Origin: Chromohalobacter sarecensis
GTDB lineage: Bacteria > Pseudomonadota > Gammaproteobacteria > Pseudomonadales > Halomonadaceae
Direction of reading: 5' to 3'
Assembly: GCF_023061135.1 (NCBI RefSeq)
Contig: NZ_JAKGAN010000004.1
Coordinates: 1-64,000 of the forward strand
Length of the DNA stretch: 64,000 nt
Positions 18,017-25,157 of this stretch are shown here, piece after piece (the stretch's first letter is position 1; the number at the start of each line of letters is the position of its first letter). Position numbers and translations under genes: made by a program. The notes beneath the pieces were generated by a model. It saw nothing but the letters and a program-made list of their open reading frames with translations. It searched no databases and was not told where the DNA came from.

Positions 18017-18438
18017 CTAAATTTCCCGCTCCATATAGTGAGTATCATCTGAAGTTTTGCAAATACTGAACCCCATCCGTTTATATAAATTTACTGCCGG
18101 ATTCTCGCAAAACACACGAAGCCTAAGTAGTTGAAATCCCGCTTTCTGGGCCAGCTTGAATGTATGATCTATCGCCTGCGCCCCCACCCCTTGACGCTGC
18201 CAGCTAGGCTCAACTTGGAGGTCACGAATATAGTAGGCCGCATCATCATGACTCAGCCGAAGCACTCCAACTGGGCAATCATTTATGGCTATTTCGTAGC
18301 TTTCAAATTCGCACCAGTTTTTATCGAATGCTTTTTGTCCCAGCTAACCCCTAATTTTTTATAGTAAGACTCCATATTCCGTCGAGTCAGTTGCTCGATA
18401 AAATATTTGTCGCTCGCTTTCCGGAACGTGGGGTTCAT
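18017..18438 (-). pseudogene. GNAT acetyltransferase broken by a frameshift
   Basis: Starting at ATG 18438 the frame reads MNPTFRKASDKYFIEQL and continues to SWDKK, then hits a stop soon after. The next frame continues the protein as AFDKNWCEFESYEIAINDCPVGVLRLSHDD through the acetyl-CoA loop VEPSWQRQGVGAQA and ends HYMEREI. The shift falls at a run of five A (T on the plus strand, 18332-18336). Joined, the product would be about 140 residues, a normal GNAT length. It may be a recent mutation, a sequencing error or a slippage site. Confidence 0.8.
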
Positions 18439-18522
18439 GTAGTCTCCCTAGCTTCGGCCATCACCGATGGTGAAGCCTGAGCAAGCCGGAGGGCTCGACA
18501 TCTAGTGCATGGCTTAGTATAC

Positions 18523-19032
18523 CTATTCATAGATTCTTGTCATATATTCTGCATCCTCCCCGTAGGCGGAAAGACGGCTCTTTAACTCCTCACTCACTTG
18601 TACAGCCTCGAACCCTTGGCGCTTCCAATAAGATGACGCCCCCTGCACAGCCACTAGGAACAACTGCCTATACCCCCGTGATTTTGCGGACTCCAATACT
18701 GCGTTCAGCAAATATTTCGCAGTACCGCCATTGCGTGCGTTACAGCTCACCGCAATATCGTGGATGCAAAGACTATCTGCATCTACCGGAACAGAATAAT
18801 CAACACCATCCAGGTCAAGCAGTTCACCATACATCCATGGCAAAGCCACCACGTACCCTACAACCATTTCGTTCTGCATAGCGATGAAACTGAAGTCTGA
18901 ATTAGCAGACAATTTTGCAGAATATGAATCAACAGACTCAAGGAGATCCTCACTATAGCACTCGCGCTGAATGCGAGAAATTTCCATGAGATCAGCTTGA
19001 GATATCTTTCTAATTTTCATAATGGTATTCAT
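18523..19032 (-). CDS. GNAT family N-acetyltransferase
   Basis: From the ATG at 19032 (GGAA just upstream) the protein has 169 residues. The GNAT fold is recognisable from the N-terminal MKIRKISQADLMEIS, the central strand VVGYVVALPW, the acetyl-CoA part CNARNGGTAKYLLNAVLESAKSRG and the C-terminal YWKRQGFEAVQVS. The open frame extends to 19170 but that part is antisense to an EamA remnant and is not coding. Substrate unknown; such enzymes acetylate amino groups of small molecules or proteins. Confidence 0.83.
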   Translation of the reverse strand: MNTIMKIRKISQADLMEISRIQRECYSEDLLESVDSYSAKLSANSDFSFIAMQNEMVVGYVVALPWMYGELLDLDGVDYSVPVDADSLCIHDIAVSCNARNGGTAKYLLNAVLESAKSRGYRQLFLVAVQGASSYWKRQGFEAVQVSEELKSRLSAYGEDAEYMTRIYE

Positions 19033-19101
19033 TTCCAGATTATGGAGTATAGCGCTTGTAGCATGAGCCCCCTTTGAATGGGGCCGAAGGCGCAGTAGAC
19101 A

Positions 19102-19266
19102 ATGATGGAACCCATCACCGCCTCGCTCTTCGGCGTCGTGGTTCTCGGTGAAAGCCTGATGAACATCCAAATCGTCGGGACGGTTCTGCTCCTCGTCACG
19201 GTGACAACGTTGAGCGTCTACACCAGCCCCAAGGAGCGAGTTGAGGGGGAATTCACGTTACCCTAA
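19102..19266 (+). pseudogene. Decayed 3' fragment of the EamA gene, copy B
   Basis: An open piece reads MEPITASLFGVVVLGE, then NIQIVGTVLLLVTVTTLSVY and ends at TAA 19264-19266. It matches the C-terminal ~50 residues of the intact EamA protein. It directly precedes, in convergent orientation, LysE copy 2. Confidence 0.82.
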
Positions 19267-19348
19267 CCGGCCCCTCTCAAAGCGAAAGTTTTGGCATCCA
19301 GTACATATGGAAATGCAGCAAGTGGAAGGGCATGCCGCCATCCTGATG

Positions 19349-19984
19349 TCACCTAGTGCTGGCGGCTAGACGCGCCCCTAAAGCAACGAACAAGGCGCCA
19401 AGACCACGATCCATCCACATCCACACTCGCGGGCTTGTCTTCAAGAAAGCGCCCAGCTTTGCTCCCATCATCACCAAGGGTGGCTCAATAAACGCCGCGA
19501 CCACGATAATCAAGCTGCCGTGCAAGAACAGTTGGGCGCCCACCGGCCCGGCACCTTCCACGACAAATTGCGGCAAGAATGCGAGGAAGAAGATAGCCAC
19601 TTTGGGATTCAAGGCGGAAACAAGCACACCTTGCCAATAGACCGATTGCACCCGTACATCATTGCTGCCACCACTGGAGACAAAAGAGTCGCCTTTCGAC
19701 AAGAGCATTTTGACGCCGAGCCATATCAAATAGGCCGCCCCAACCCACTTGACCACCGAGAACGCCAGGGCTGATGTAGCCAGAATCGCCGACAGACCCG
19801 CCGCCGCCATCACTACATGCAACGCAGTCCCCGACCACCCCCCGAGCATCGCAGCAACCCCATTCCGACGACCGCTACGTAATGTCTGGCCTAAAATGAA
19901 CGCGATATCCGGCCCAGGGGAAAGGTTCAGAAGCACCGCCGCTGACAAAAACGCCAGCCAATGTATCAATGTATAATCGAACAT
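19349..19984 (-). CDS. LysE/RhtB family amino-acid exporter, copy 2
   Basis: A 211-residue paralogue of the protein at 15279-15914, with the same NLSPGPDIAF motif and helix pattern. Differences cluster in one loop (SSGGSNDVRVQ here, SNGGGRDAKEQ in copy 1) and near the C-terminus, including Gly to Trp in SPRVWMW. The copies may export the same substrate. The gene stands alone between an EamA remnant and the OsmC gene. Confidence 0.9.
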   Translation of the reverse strand: MFDYTLIHWLAFLSAAVLLNLSPGPDIAFILGQTLRSGRRNGVAAMLGGWSGTALHVVMAAAGLSAILATSALAFSVVKWVGAAYLIWLGVKMLLSKGDSFVSSGGSNDVRVQSVYWQGVLVSALNPKVAIFFLAFLPQFVVEGAGPVGAQLFLHGSLIIVVAAFIEPPLVMMGAKLGAFLKTSPRVWMWMDRGLGALFVALGARLAASTR

Positions 19985-20144
19985 ATCGCAACCATTCCAT
20001 TATGGGTCGAATCAGTGAGTTGTAGATGCCAGCAGAAAATTCGCGTGCTTACGCGCGGAGCCAACACCGGTTTATTTTCAATATTGTCAGCTTGAACCAC
20101 ACCACCTAAGCCGCGCCTTACACGCGCAGCGAACTACCAGGCCT

Positions 20145-20624
20145 TCAATTACCGCAACGAATTTCGGGCTCACACGCGACTTCAAAGTTCACCGAATTTG
20201 CAATAAAACAGAGCGAATGCGCTTTCTTGTGAAGGGACTGAGCTAATTCGCTATCGTCCTCTTCGCCGATGCTAACGATGGGTTTGAGTATCACTTCATC
20301 GAAACAACCGCCACCACTTTTAGTCTCAATCATGCGACCTTCGGCGTTGTCCTCGTAACTCGACACCGTGATACCGGCGTCAGCGCACAGATGTAGATAC
20401 CAGAGCATGTGGCATGCAGAGAGCGAGCTCAGCAACAGCTCCTCCGGATTATAGCGGGACGAGTCTCCAAGAAATGCCGGATCCGCCGACCCGGCTATTA
20501 TTGGTTTCTCACCGCAACTGATTTCATGGTCGCGCGAGAAGGCACGATAATTCTTTGTACCTTCGCCTGAATTACCCGTCCAGACGACGGTAGCGGAATA
20601 GTTGTGTTCACCTTTTTTCGCCAC
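20145..20624 (-). CDS. OsmC family peroxiredoxin-like protein
   Basis: I place the start at GTG 20624: the family begins (M)AKKGEHNYSATVVWTGN, and AGGGGG lies 9 bases before this GTG. That gives 159 residues. The frame extends 15 codons further to 20669 with no family resemblance. OsmC proteins reduce organic hydroperoxides with two cysteines. Here the first is in SLSACHMLWYLHLC and the second in the segment AHSLCFIANSVNF, both at expected places. It is unrelated in context to the OsmC domain fused to YcaO at 27 kb. Confidence 0.88.
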   Translation of the reverse strand: MAKKGEHNYSATVVWTGNSGEGTKNYRAFSRDHEISCGEKPIIAGSADPAFLGDSSRYNPEELLLSSLSACHMLWYLHLCADAGITVSSYEDNAEGRMIETKSGGGCFDEVILKPIVSIGEEDDSELAQSLHKKAHSLCFIANSVNFEVACEPEIRCGN

Positions 20625-20653
20625 CTCTGTATCCCCCTTAATAAATGGCTCGC

Positions 20654-21194
20654 CTAGCGCCGAAGCCAAGTTTCTTGTTGAAACGCGGCAGCACTTTTAG
20701 CGATCGCTTCTAATGAGCTATTAAACACTCTCCATTTCAACCAAAACTTCATCCCTTTATGCGACGTTTTAAAACCAAGCTTCTCGTAAAAACGAATTGC
20801 ATCTGGCCTTTTCTTGTCACTGGTTAATTGGACGGTCAGGCAGCCTTTTTCCTTAGCTCGCTATATTGCCCACTCTAAAAGCTTGGCACCAATCCCATCT
20901 CCTCGATTAGACGACGCAACACGAACGCCCTCGATCAACGCTCGCCAGCTTCCGATATAAGTCAGGTAAGGGATAAACGTAATTTGGAACATACCAAGCA
21001 ACTGGCCACCCGATTCACAAACCACAAGCTCGTTATTTGGATCATTTTGTATAGCTTCGAATGCTCTGGTGTAGCCGACTTTCAACGGCATCCCCGGCGA
21101 CTCACGGGTTTTCCCAAGTTCATCATCAGCAAGGCATTTCGACTAGTGATGCAAGATCATCTGATCGCGCTTCGCGGAAACGATACTCCTCCAT
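20654..21194 (-). pseudogene. GNAT acetyltransferase with a frameshift and a stop
   Basis: From ATG 21194 the frame reads MEEYRFREARSDDLASLVEM, then one extra base shifts it to LADDELGKTRESPG and MPLKVGYTRAFEAIQNDP. The acetyl-CoA motif SSNRGDGIGAKLLEWAI is followed by an in-frame TAG (about 20860), after which the protein continues RAKEKGCLTVQLTSDKKR and IRFYEKLGFKTSHKGMKFWL. Two independent lesions show real decay. Its tail overlaps the first codons upstream of the OsmC gene. Confidence 0.8.
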
Positions 21195-21223
21195 AGCTAC
21201 TCTACCTCGCTCTTTTTAGGGCA

Positions 21224-21440
21224 TCATTTTCCCTCTATGTATTCTTTTCGAAAGCGTGACAGCATTAATAGGTGAATATCCAGCGCTTCCGCGGCCGCTT
21301 GAACACCTAGATGAACCTTAAATTTCCACGCACCACCTTCATCTTGAATTCCGGGGTATAACGTTGGTTGCTCATGGCGCTCCCTCCTATGCACTCATCA
21401 TAGGTCAAAAGTATCCACTAGAGTGGGGGAAGTCCAGGGG
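21224..21440 (-). mobile_element. Remnant of an IS3-type element (OrfA fragment)
   Basis: After a good ribosome-binding site (GGAGGG) the frame begins MSNQRYTPEFK at 21375, as in IS3-group OrfA proteins. It then shifts frame to read AAAEALDIHLLMLSRFRKEYIEGK up to TGA at 21224. The segment 21376-21440 looks like the element's leading end. It cuts into an attC site at about 21440. The rest of the IS is missing. Confidence 0.55.
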
Positions 21441-21466
21441 CGACAACAGCCGTTTGTTATGAATTC
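21441..21466 (-). repeat. Truncated attC site
   Basis: Immediately after the stop of the gene at 21472 the minus strand reads TTCATAACAAACGGCTGTTG. This matches the first core-site end (CATAACAA) of the attC at 21841-21911. The other half is gone, cut by the IS3-like remnant. Confidence 0.5.
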
Positions 21467-21471
21467 CTGTT

Positions 21472-21819
21472 CTACCACTCTAGGCCTTGGCCTTGTTGAA
21501 TAATTTCATTCGTCCAAGCTAACAACAAGCAAAGGCCAGAATTTTCTACACCCCATTTCCTACGCTCTTGACCTGCGTAGCCACCGTATATATATTCTAG
21601 CTGGCTCTCATAGTAGGATTCAAAGTCGCCATATGCGTTACTTTCCAAGTGAACGCTCAAGTCTATATCAGCTCCAGCACGCTCTTTTAGAAAGCGTAAC
21701 ATCCGCCTTCCTTCTATAGCTTGATGGATGTCATCAATTGATATGTCAGAGTACTTCCCAGAATCAATAAGGCTATTAATATGGAGAATTAACAGAGTGA
21801 GTGCTGAAACTTTCATCAT
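21472..21819 (-). CDS. Cassette-borne protein of unknown function
   Basis: This 115-residue protein is not recognised. It has a hydrophobic N-terminus (MMKVSALTLLILHINSL) that could be a signal or anchor, an acidic middle with SYYESQLEYIYGGYAGQERRKWGV, and ends QQGQGLEW. AAGGAG lies 5 bases before the ATG. A full attC site lies just upstream and a truncated one downstream, so gene plus attC forms an integron cassette. The AT-rich composition differs from the core genome. Confidence 0.65.
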   Translation of the reverse strand: MMKVSALTLLILHINSLIDSGKYSDISIDDIHQAIEGRRMLRFLKERAGADIDLSVHLESNAYGDFESYYESQLEYIYGGYAGQERRKWGVENSGLCLLLAWTNEIIQQGQGLEW

Positions 21820-21840
21820 AATCTCCTTGTGCTTGGTGGT

Positions 21841-21911
21841 TCATAACGCATAGCTCACCGGAAAAATGCGAGCGCAGCGAGTATTTTTCCCGGTGGAGCT
21901 ACTTGTTATGT
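21841..21911 (-). repeat. Integron attC site (complete)
   Basis: On the minus strand the site runs from ACATAACAAGTAGCTCCACC to GGTGAGCTATGCGTTATGA. The ends form the imperfect palindrome CATAAC...GTTATG with unpaired bases, and the centre (AAAAATACTCGCTGCGCTCG on) is a second inverted repeat. This is the standard attC architecture, about 71 bp. The last codons of the gene at 21899 lie within it. Confidence 0.8.
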
Positions 21912-22501
21912 TCATTTTGTGCTTTTCGCGCCTTTTGAGCCTCGACGAGAGGATCTATTAACACCCAACCTTCCTTTTCAGCTTTGTACTCAATGTACAA
22001 TGATCGACTAGGTGCACTTAATTGACTAGCCATTTCGGTAATTTGGTCATTAGGATAATCTACGTAATGCTTTAAAAGCAACTCATGCATTAATTCCAGA
22101 GATTTTTCATATTGCTCGATGCCAACCCCTTCAGGAAATACAAATTTCAATGATCTGTCATCTTTTAGTTGCACCATAGCTGAGAAAAGTTGGGATCGCT
22201 TTTTATCTCTTTTCTCAGGCTTACTACCATACAGGCGGTTAAATAATTTTAGAGTTCCTTTTTTCAGCAATTGATAGTGATCTTTCCCTGCCTCTTGCAA
22301 AAAGGCTTCAAAATAGGGTTTAGATAGATATACAATTACTATTGTTGGAAGTGCCCACTCAATTGATGCATAAAAACCTATTTCTCTGGAATCTGCTCTG
22401 ATTTTCAGTTCAGGCTCAGAAATGCTACTTATATATTCTTCAATGAGCTCGCTGGGCAAATCCTCTTGGTAGGAAATGCCAATATGGAAATCAGAGTTCA
22501 T
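21899..22501 (-). CDS. Cassette-borne protein of unknown function
   Basis: This 200-residue protein starts MNSDFHIGISYQEDLPSEL after AAGGAA and has one hydrophobic strand or helix (ALPTIVIVYLSKPYF, residues about 50-64). The remainder is polar and lysine-rich (SKPEKRDKKRSQLF). I recognise no family. The final codons EHNK-stop are made from the attC sequence, as often seen in integron cassettes. The upstream attC is split by the IS1182-type element. Strongly AT-rich. Confidence 0.65.
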   Translation of the reverse strand: MNSDFHIGISYQEDLPSELIEEYISSISEPELKIRADSREIGFYASIEWALPTIVIVYLSKPYFEAFLQEAGKDHYQLLKKGTLKLFNRLYGSKPEKRDKKRSQLFSAMVQLKDDRSLKFVFPEGVGIEQYEKSLELMHELLLKHYVDYPNDQITEMASQLSAPSRSLYIEYKAEKEGWVLIDPLVEAQKARKAQNEHNK

Positions 22502-22523
22502 GCTATTCCTTTTCGAACATAAC

Positions 22524-24339
22524 GAGGCTGTAGAAAAACCTAATTTCGGGCCGCTTCTACCGCCTGCTGCCTTAATTTATTGTCTCAGCCATTAATCTGG
22601 CCGATCATCTAGCCCTCGCTGGTCACCCATTGAAGAGACCCGTTAAAAGCGGTACTTGGGGCTCATACAGCGACGTTGTCGGCCCAAAGGCCTTCCTTAC
22701 GTGGCCAATTGGCCGTAATTCGCTAACTTCTCAATGTTATGCACCAGGCAGTAGAGCTGCCACTGACCTTGCACCTTCTTCTTGCCCCGCAGGCTGAAGC
22801 GGCTCAGCCTTTTCGTCGTGCCAATGTTGCCGAATACGGGTTCCACGACCGACATGCGATGGCTGTAGATTGCCTTGCCCTGAGGACTGTCTACGCGGTG
22901 TTTCATCCAGTCGGTGTAATTGGGCAGGCGTTTGTTTTCGATAATAAAGGATACCTGTCGGCCGGCACCGTTGCGATGGTCGGCCGCGCTCGGATTCTGC
23001 ATGCATCGGTATTTCTTTGGGCAATGTCGACACTGCAGTAAACGCCCTTCGAAGTGCACCCGGACCTTGCCATTCTCGGCTTCCCGTTGACCTCGATAGG
23101 TCAGGCTCTCGCCCGCTGGACAGAGACAGGTTAGCGCCACGGGATCGAACTGGAACGCGCTGGCCGGCATCGTCTCTCTCCTGCCTTTATCGGGTAAGTT
23201 TTGGTGGCGCTTGCCGTATTTATTTTTCTGATCGGTGAACTTCGGATCCCGGCTACGGAACTGGTTGTCGGGTACGTAACCATTGATCTGGTGTTCGTGC
23301 AGGTACTTCATATTGGCTTCGTTGGCGAAGCCGGTATCCGCGGTCACAACGGTGCCTTGCTGGTAGATGTTGTCCGCGATGCCCAGCGTCTTGAAGCGAG
23401 CATCGACGGCCTCCAACACCGGCTGCAAAGTGTGATGCTCTTGGCCTTCGCCAAAGGCCTGAGCGTCAATGATGATCTGGTGTTTCTTATCCACCGTGGC
23501 GACGCCGTTATAGCCCTGGATCGTCCCTTTGCTGGTGGTCATCTTGGCGCTTTCGTTATCGGTGACGTTGCTCTTTACTTCCTTGCGCTGCTTCCCTTGG
23601 CCCATCCTTGGGCTGTGCATCTTTAGGAAGCGATCCACTTTGTTCATGGCAGCATCTAGCGAGAGAATCGTCTTGGCGCGGCGGATATCCCGATCCAGGT
23701 CGGCTTCCGTCTCGGCTTCATCCCGAGCGTGGTGCTCTACCAAGTGATGGCGAATGAGACGGCGTAGCTTTTCCCGCTTCTCGCTCAATTCTTTGAAAGT
23801 GCCCGACCACTCTTTTGAGGCGTCTGAGGGCATCTTGCATCCGTCAATGGCAAAGAGTTCGTTACCCAGCAATCCCTCTTTATGACATGCCAGCAGGACT
23901 TGCTCGAACAGCGCTTCGATTTCTTCGGCATGGCCGCTGACAAAGCTCGCCAGCGTGGTGAAGTGGGGCACGGTATCGCAAGACAAAGCTTTGAAAATGA
24001 TATTGGTCTCGCAGCACCACTGCATCTCACGGCTGGAAGTGATGCCTTTGGAGTAGGCAAACAGGATGATCTTCAAAAGAATGGCCGGATCATAAGCCAG
24101 CCGACCAGTCGCGTCGTTGCGGTACTTGGGATGGAAAATCGACAGGTCCAGCTTGTGCTCGATCAGGTAGTGTACCGCGTGCTCAAAAGTGCCGGGCTGA
24201 AGCTGATCTTGGTAGTTGATCACCACCATGGCGCTCTGATTGTGGTTATAGGGCTTGAAGCGGGGCATGCCGACCACTCCTCATCTGTTTACCCGATCCT
24301 ATCAAAACGTCGCCGTCAGTGGGGTTTTTCTACAGCCTC
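22524..24339 (-). mobile_element. Complete IS1182-family insertion sequence
   Basis: The element is 1816 bp with perfect 17-bp terminal inverted repeats: GAGGCTGTAGAAAAACC at 22524-22540 and its complement at 24323-24339. AAC stands on both outer sides (22521-22523 and 24340-24342), which may be a 3-bp target duplication or chance. One transposase gene fills it. Removing the element joins the two halves of an attC site (see 24340-24412). Intact ends and gene suggest a recent, possibly active insertion. Confidence 0.85.
22697..24268 (-). CDS. IS1182-family DDE transposase
   Basis: From ATG 24268 (GAGGAG 8 bases upstream) the protein has 523 residues. The N-terminal half has the DUF772-like IS1182 head (GRLAYDPAILLKIILFAYSKG). 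The catalytic acids are likely Asp in LFAIDGCKMPSDAS, Asp in VVTADTGFANEAN and Glu in RMSVVEPVFGNIG. The cysteine-rich stretch LTCLCPAGE...CRHCPKKYRCMQ fits the family. It is full length with no stops. A GTG at 24277 is an alternative start. Confidence 0.9.
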   Translation of the reverse strand: MPRFKPYNHNQSAMVVINYQDQLQPGTFEHAVHYLIEHKLDLSIFHPKYRNDATGRLAYDPAILLKIILFAYSKGITSSREMQWCCETNIIFKALSCDTVPHFTTLASFVSGHAEEIEALFEQVLLACHKEGLLGNELFAIDGCKMPSDASKEWSGTFKELSEKREKLRRLIRHHLVEHHARDEAETEADLDRDIRRAKTILSLDAAMNKVDRFLKMHSPRMGQGKQRKEVKSNVTDNESAKMTTSKGTIQGYNGVATVDKKHQIIIDAQAFGEGQEHHTLQPVLEAVDARFKTLGIADNIYQQGTVVTADTGFANEANMKYLHEHQINGYVPDNQFRSRDPKFTDQKNKYGKRHQNLPDKGRRETMPASAFQFDPVALTCLCPAGESLTYRGQREAENGKVRVHFEGRLLQCRHCPKKYRCMQNPSAADHRNGAGRQVSFIIENKRLPNYTDWMKHRVDSPQGKAIYSHRMSVVEPVFGNIGTTKRLSRFSLRGKKKVQGQWQLYCLVHNIEKLANYGQLAT

Positions 24340-24412
24340 AACGCTGCCAACAGCGGCCGAGCGTAGCGAGGTCCAGCCTCGTACGGGCGATGCTGCTTGG
24401 CCTTGTTAGCAT
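24340..24412 (-). repeat. attC site interrupted by the IS
   Basis: On the minus strand the site opens GATGCTAACAAGGCCAAGCA and continues to GCTGTTGGCAGCGTT, where the IS begins; it resumes after the IS as GTTATG (22518-22523). The rejoined sequence has the paired outer arms GGCCAAGCAGC / GCTGTTGGCAGC and AAC/GTT core ends expected of an attC. It belongs to the cassette of the gene at 24418. Confidence 0.7.
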
Positions 24413-24417
24413 CTTAG

Positions 24418-24645
24418 TTACTCAGAGCTTTCAATTGCTTCGATATGATTTTCTAAATCACTTCGCACAACAACTTTGAAACCTGCAAATACTTGTTCCC
24501 CTGAGAACATATTAATGCCTCCCATATTGATAAGAGTCCATACATCAGAGCTAATCTCCAAAAGATCAGGATCCTTACCTTTGGCTTTCAACTCATCCGC
24601 TGACTTTAAAGCTCTTTTCGTGCATTCAGTCACATATTCAGACAC
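24418..24645 (-). CDS. Small cassette-borne protein of unknown function
   Basis: I start the gene at GTG 24645, 8 bases after GGGAG; the TTG at 24669 lacks a well-spaced site. The 75-residue product (SEYVTECTKRALKSADELKAK...) is mixed alpha/beta, without cysteine pairs or membrane helices, and ends HIEAIESSE. No family recognised. An attC site follows its stop within 6 bases, so it was acquired as an integron cassette. Confidence 0.55.
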   Translation of the reverse strand: MSEYVTECTKRALKSADELKAKGKDPDLLEISSDVWTLINMGGINMFSGEQVFAGFKVVVRSDLENHIEAIESSE

Positions 24646-24669
24646 TATTCCTACTCCCTTAATTTTCAA

Positions 24670-25157
24670 TCACCTGATTTATGAGTGCTAAAGCGTATTA
24701 AATAGCACGCTCATTTTTCCACTTGAACGCGCGGGCGCGTTCAATAAATCTTCTCTAGCCCGTTACTTCGCACCCAAGTGATTGATTTTAAATAAAGTTC
24801 AGTATAATCCGGCAATCTATGCAGAATTTGCGTGCTTGCGCGTTTTACCGGGGCCAATATTCGGAATGAGAAATAACGGCAGGTCATGAATTTCAGGCAC
24901 GCTACCGCCACCTACCTGCAAGCAGTGATGCGACCTTGCCATCCATGAGGTAGTCCCTGCGTTGTGTCGTTGTCATTCTTCAGTCTGGCCGTCTAAGCAG
25001 CTTTAGTGATTCAGAGTATTCAAGTGTGGTGATGGATGCAAAGCGGCGGTTGGTCGTAGAGGTGGGGGTTCTGGTATTAACGCATTAGACGGGGCTGAAT
25101 GCCCTCTCCGTCGGGGCGCCGTAGGTGGCGGTGACGGAGAGGGTGGGGAGGCGCGAT
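24670..25157. other. Intergenic region without a recognisable gene
   Basis: No convincing coding frame is visible. It holds a 10-bp perfect inverted repeat (24723-24732 with 24735-24744, TTGAACGCGC arms) that may be the core of a decayed attC. A stem (CCCTCTCCGTC, 25102-25112, with 25133-25143) probably ends the YcaO transcript, though it lacks a U-run. The stretch marks the switch from the AT-rich cassette region back to GC-rich sequence. No integrase gene or attI is apparent. Confidence 0.5.

Noticed and set aside
18440-18522. Possible attC between the two acetyltransferase genes (short palindrome CATCACCGATGGTG)
   Set aside because: The hairpin is too short, lacks paired core ends (AAC/GTT) and no cassette boundary is visible; it may be only a small hairpin.
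24723-24744. 10-bp inverted repeat read as an intrinsic terminator
   Set aside because: The loop is only 2 bases and no U-run follows on either strand; it is as likely to be the core of an old attC.
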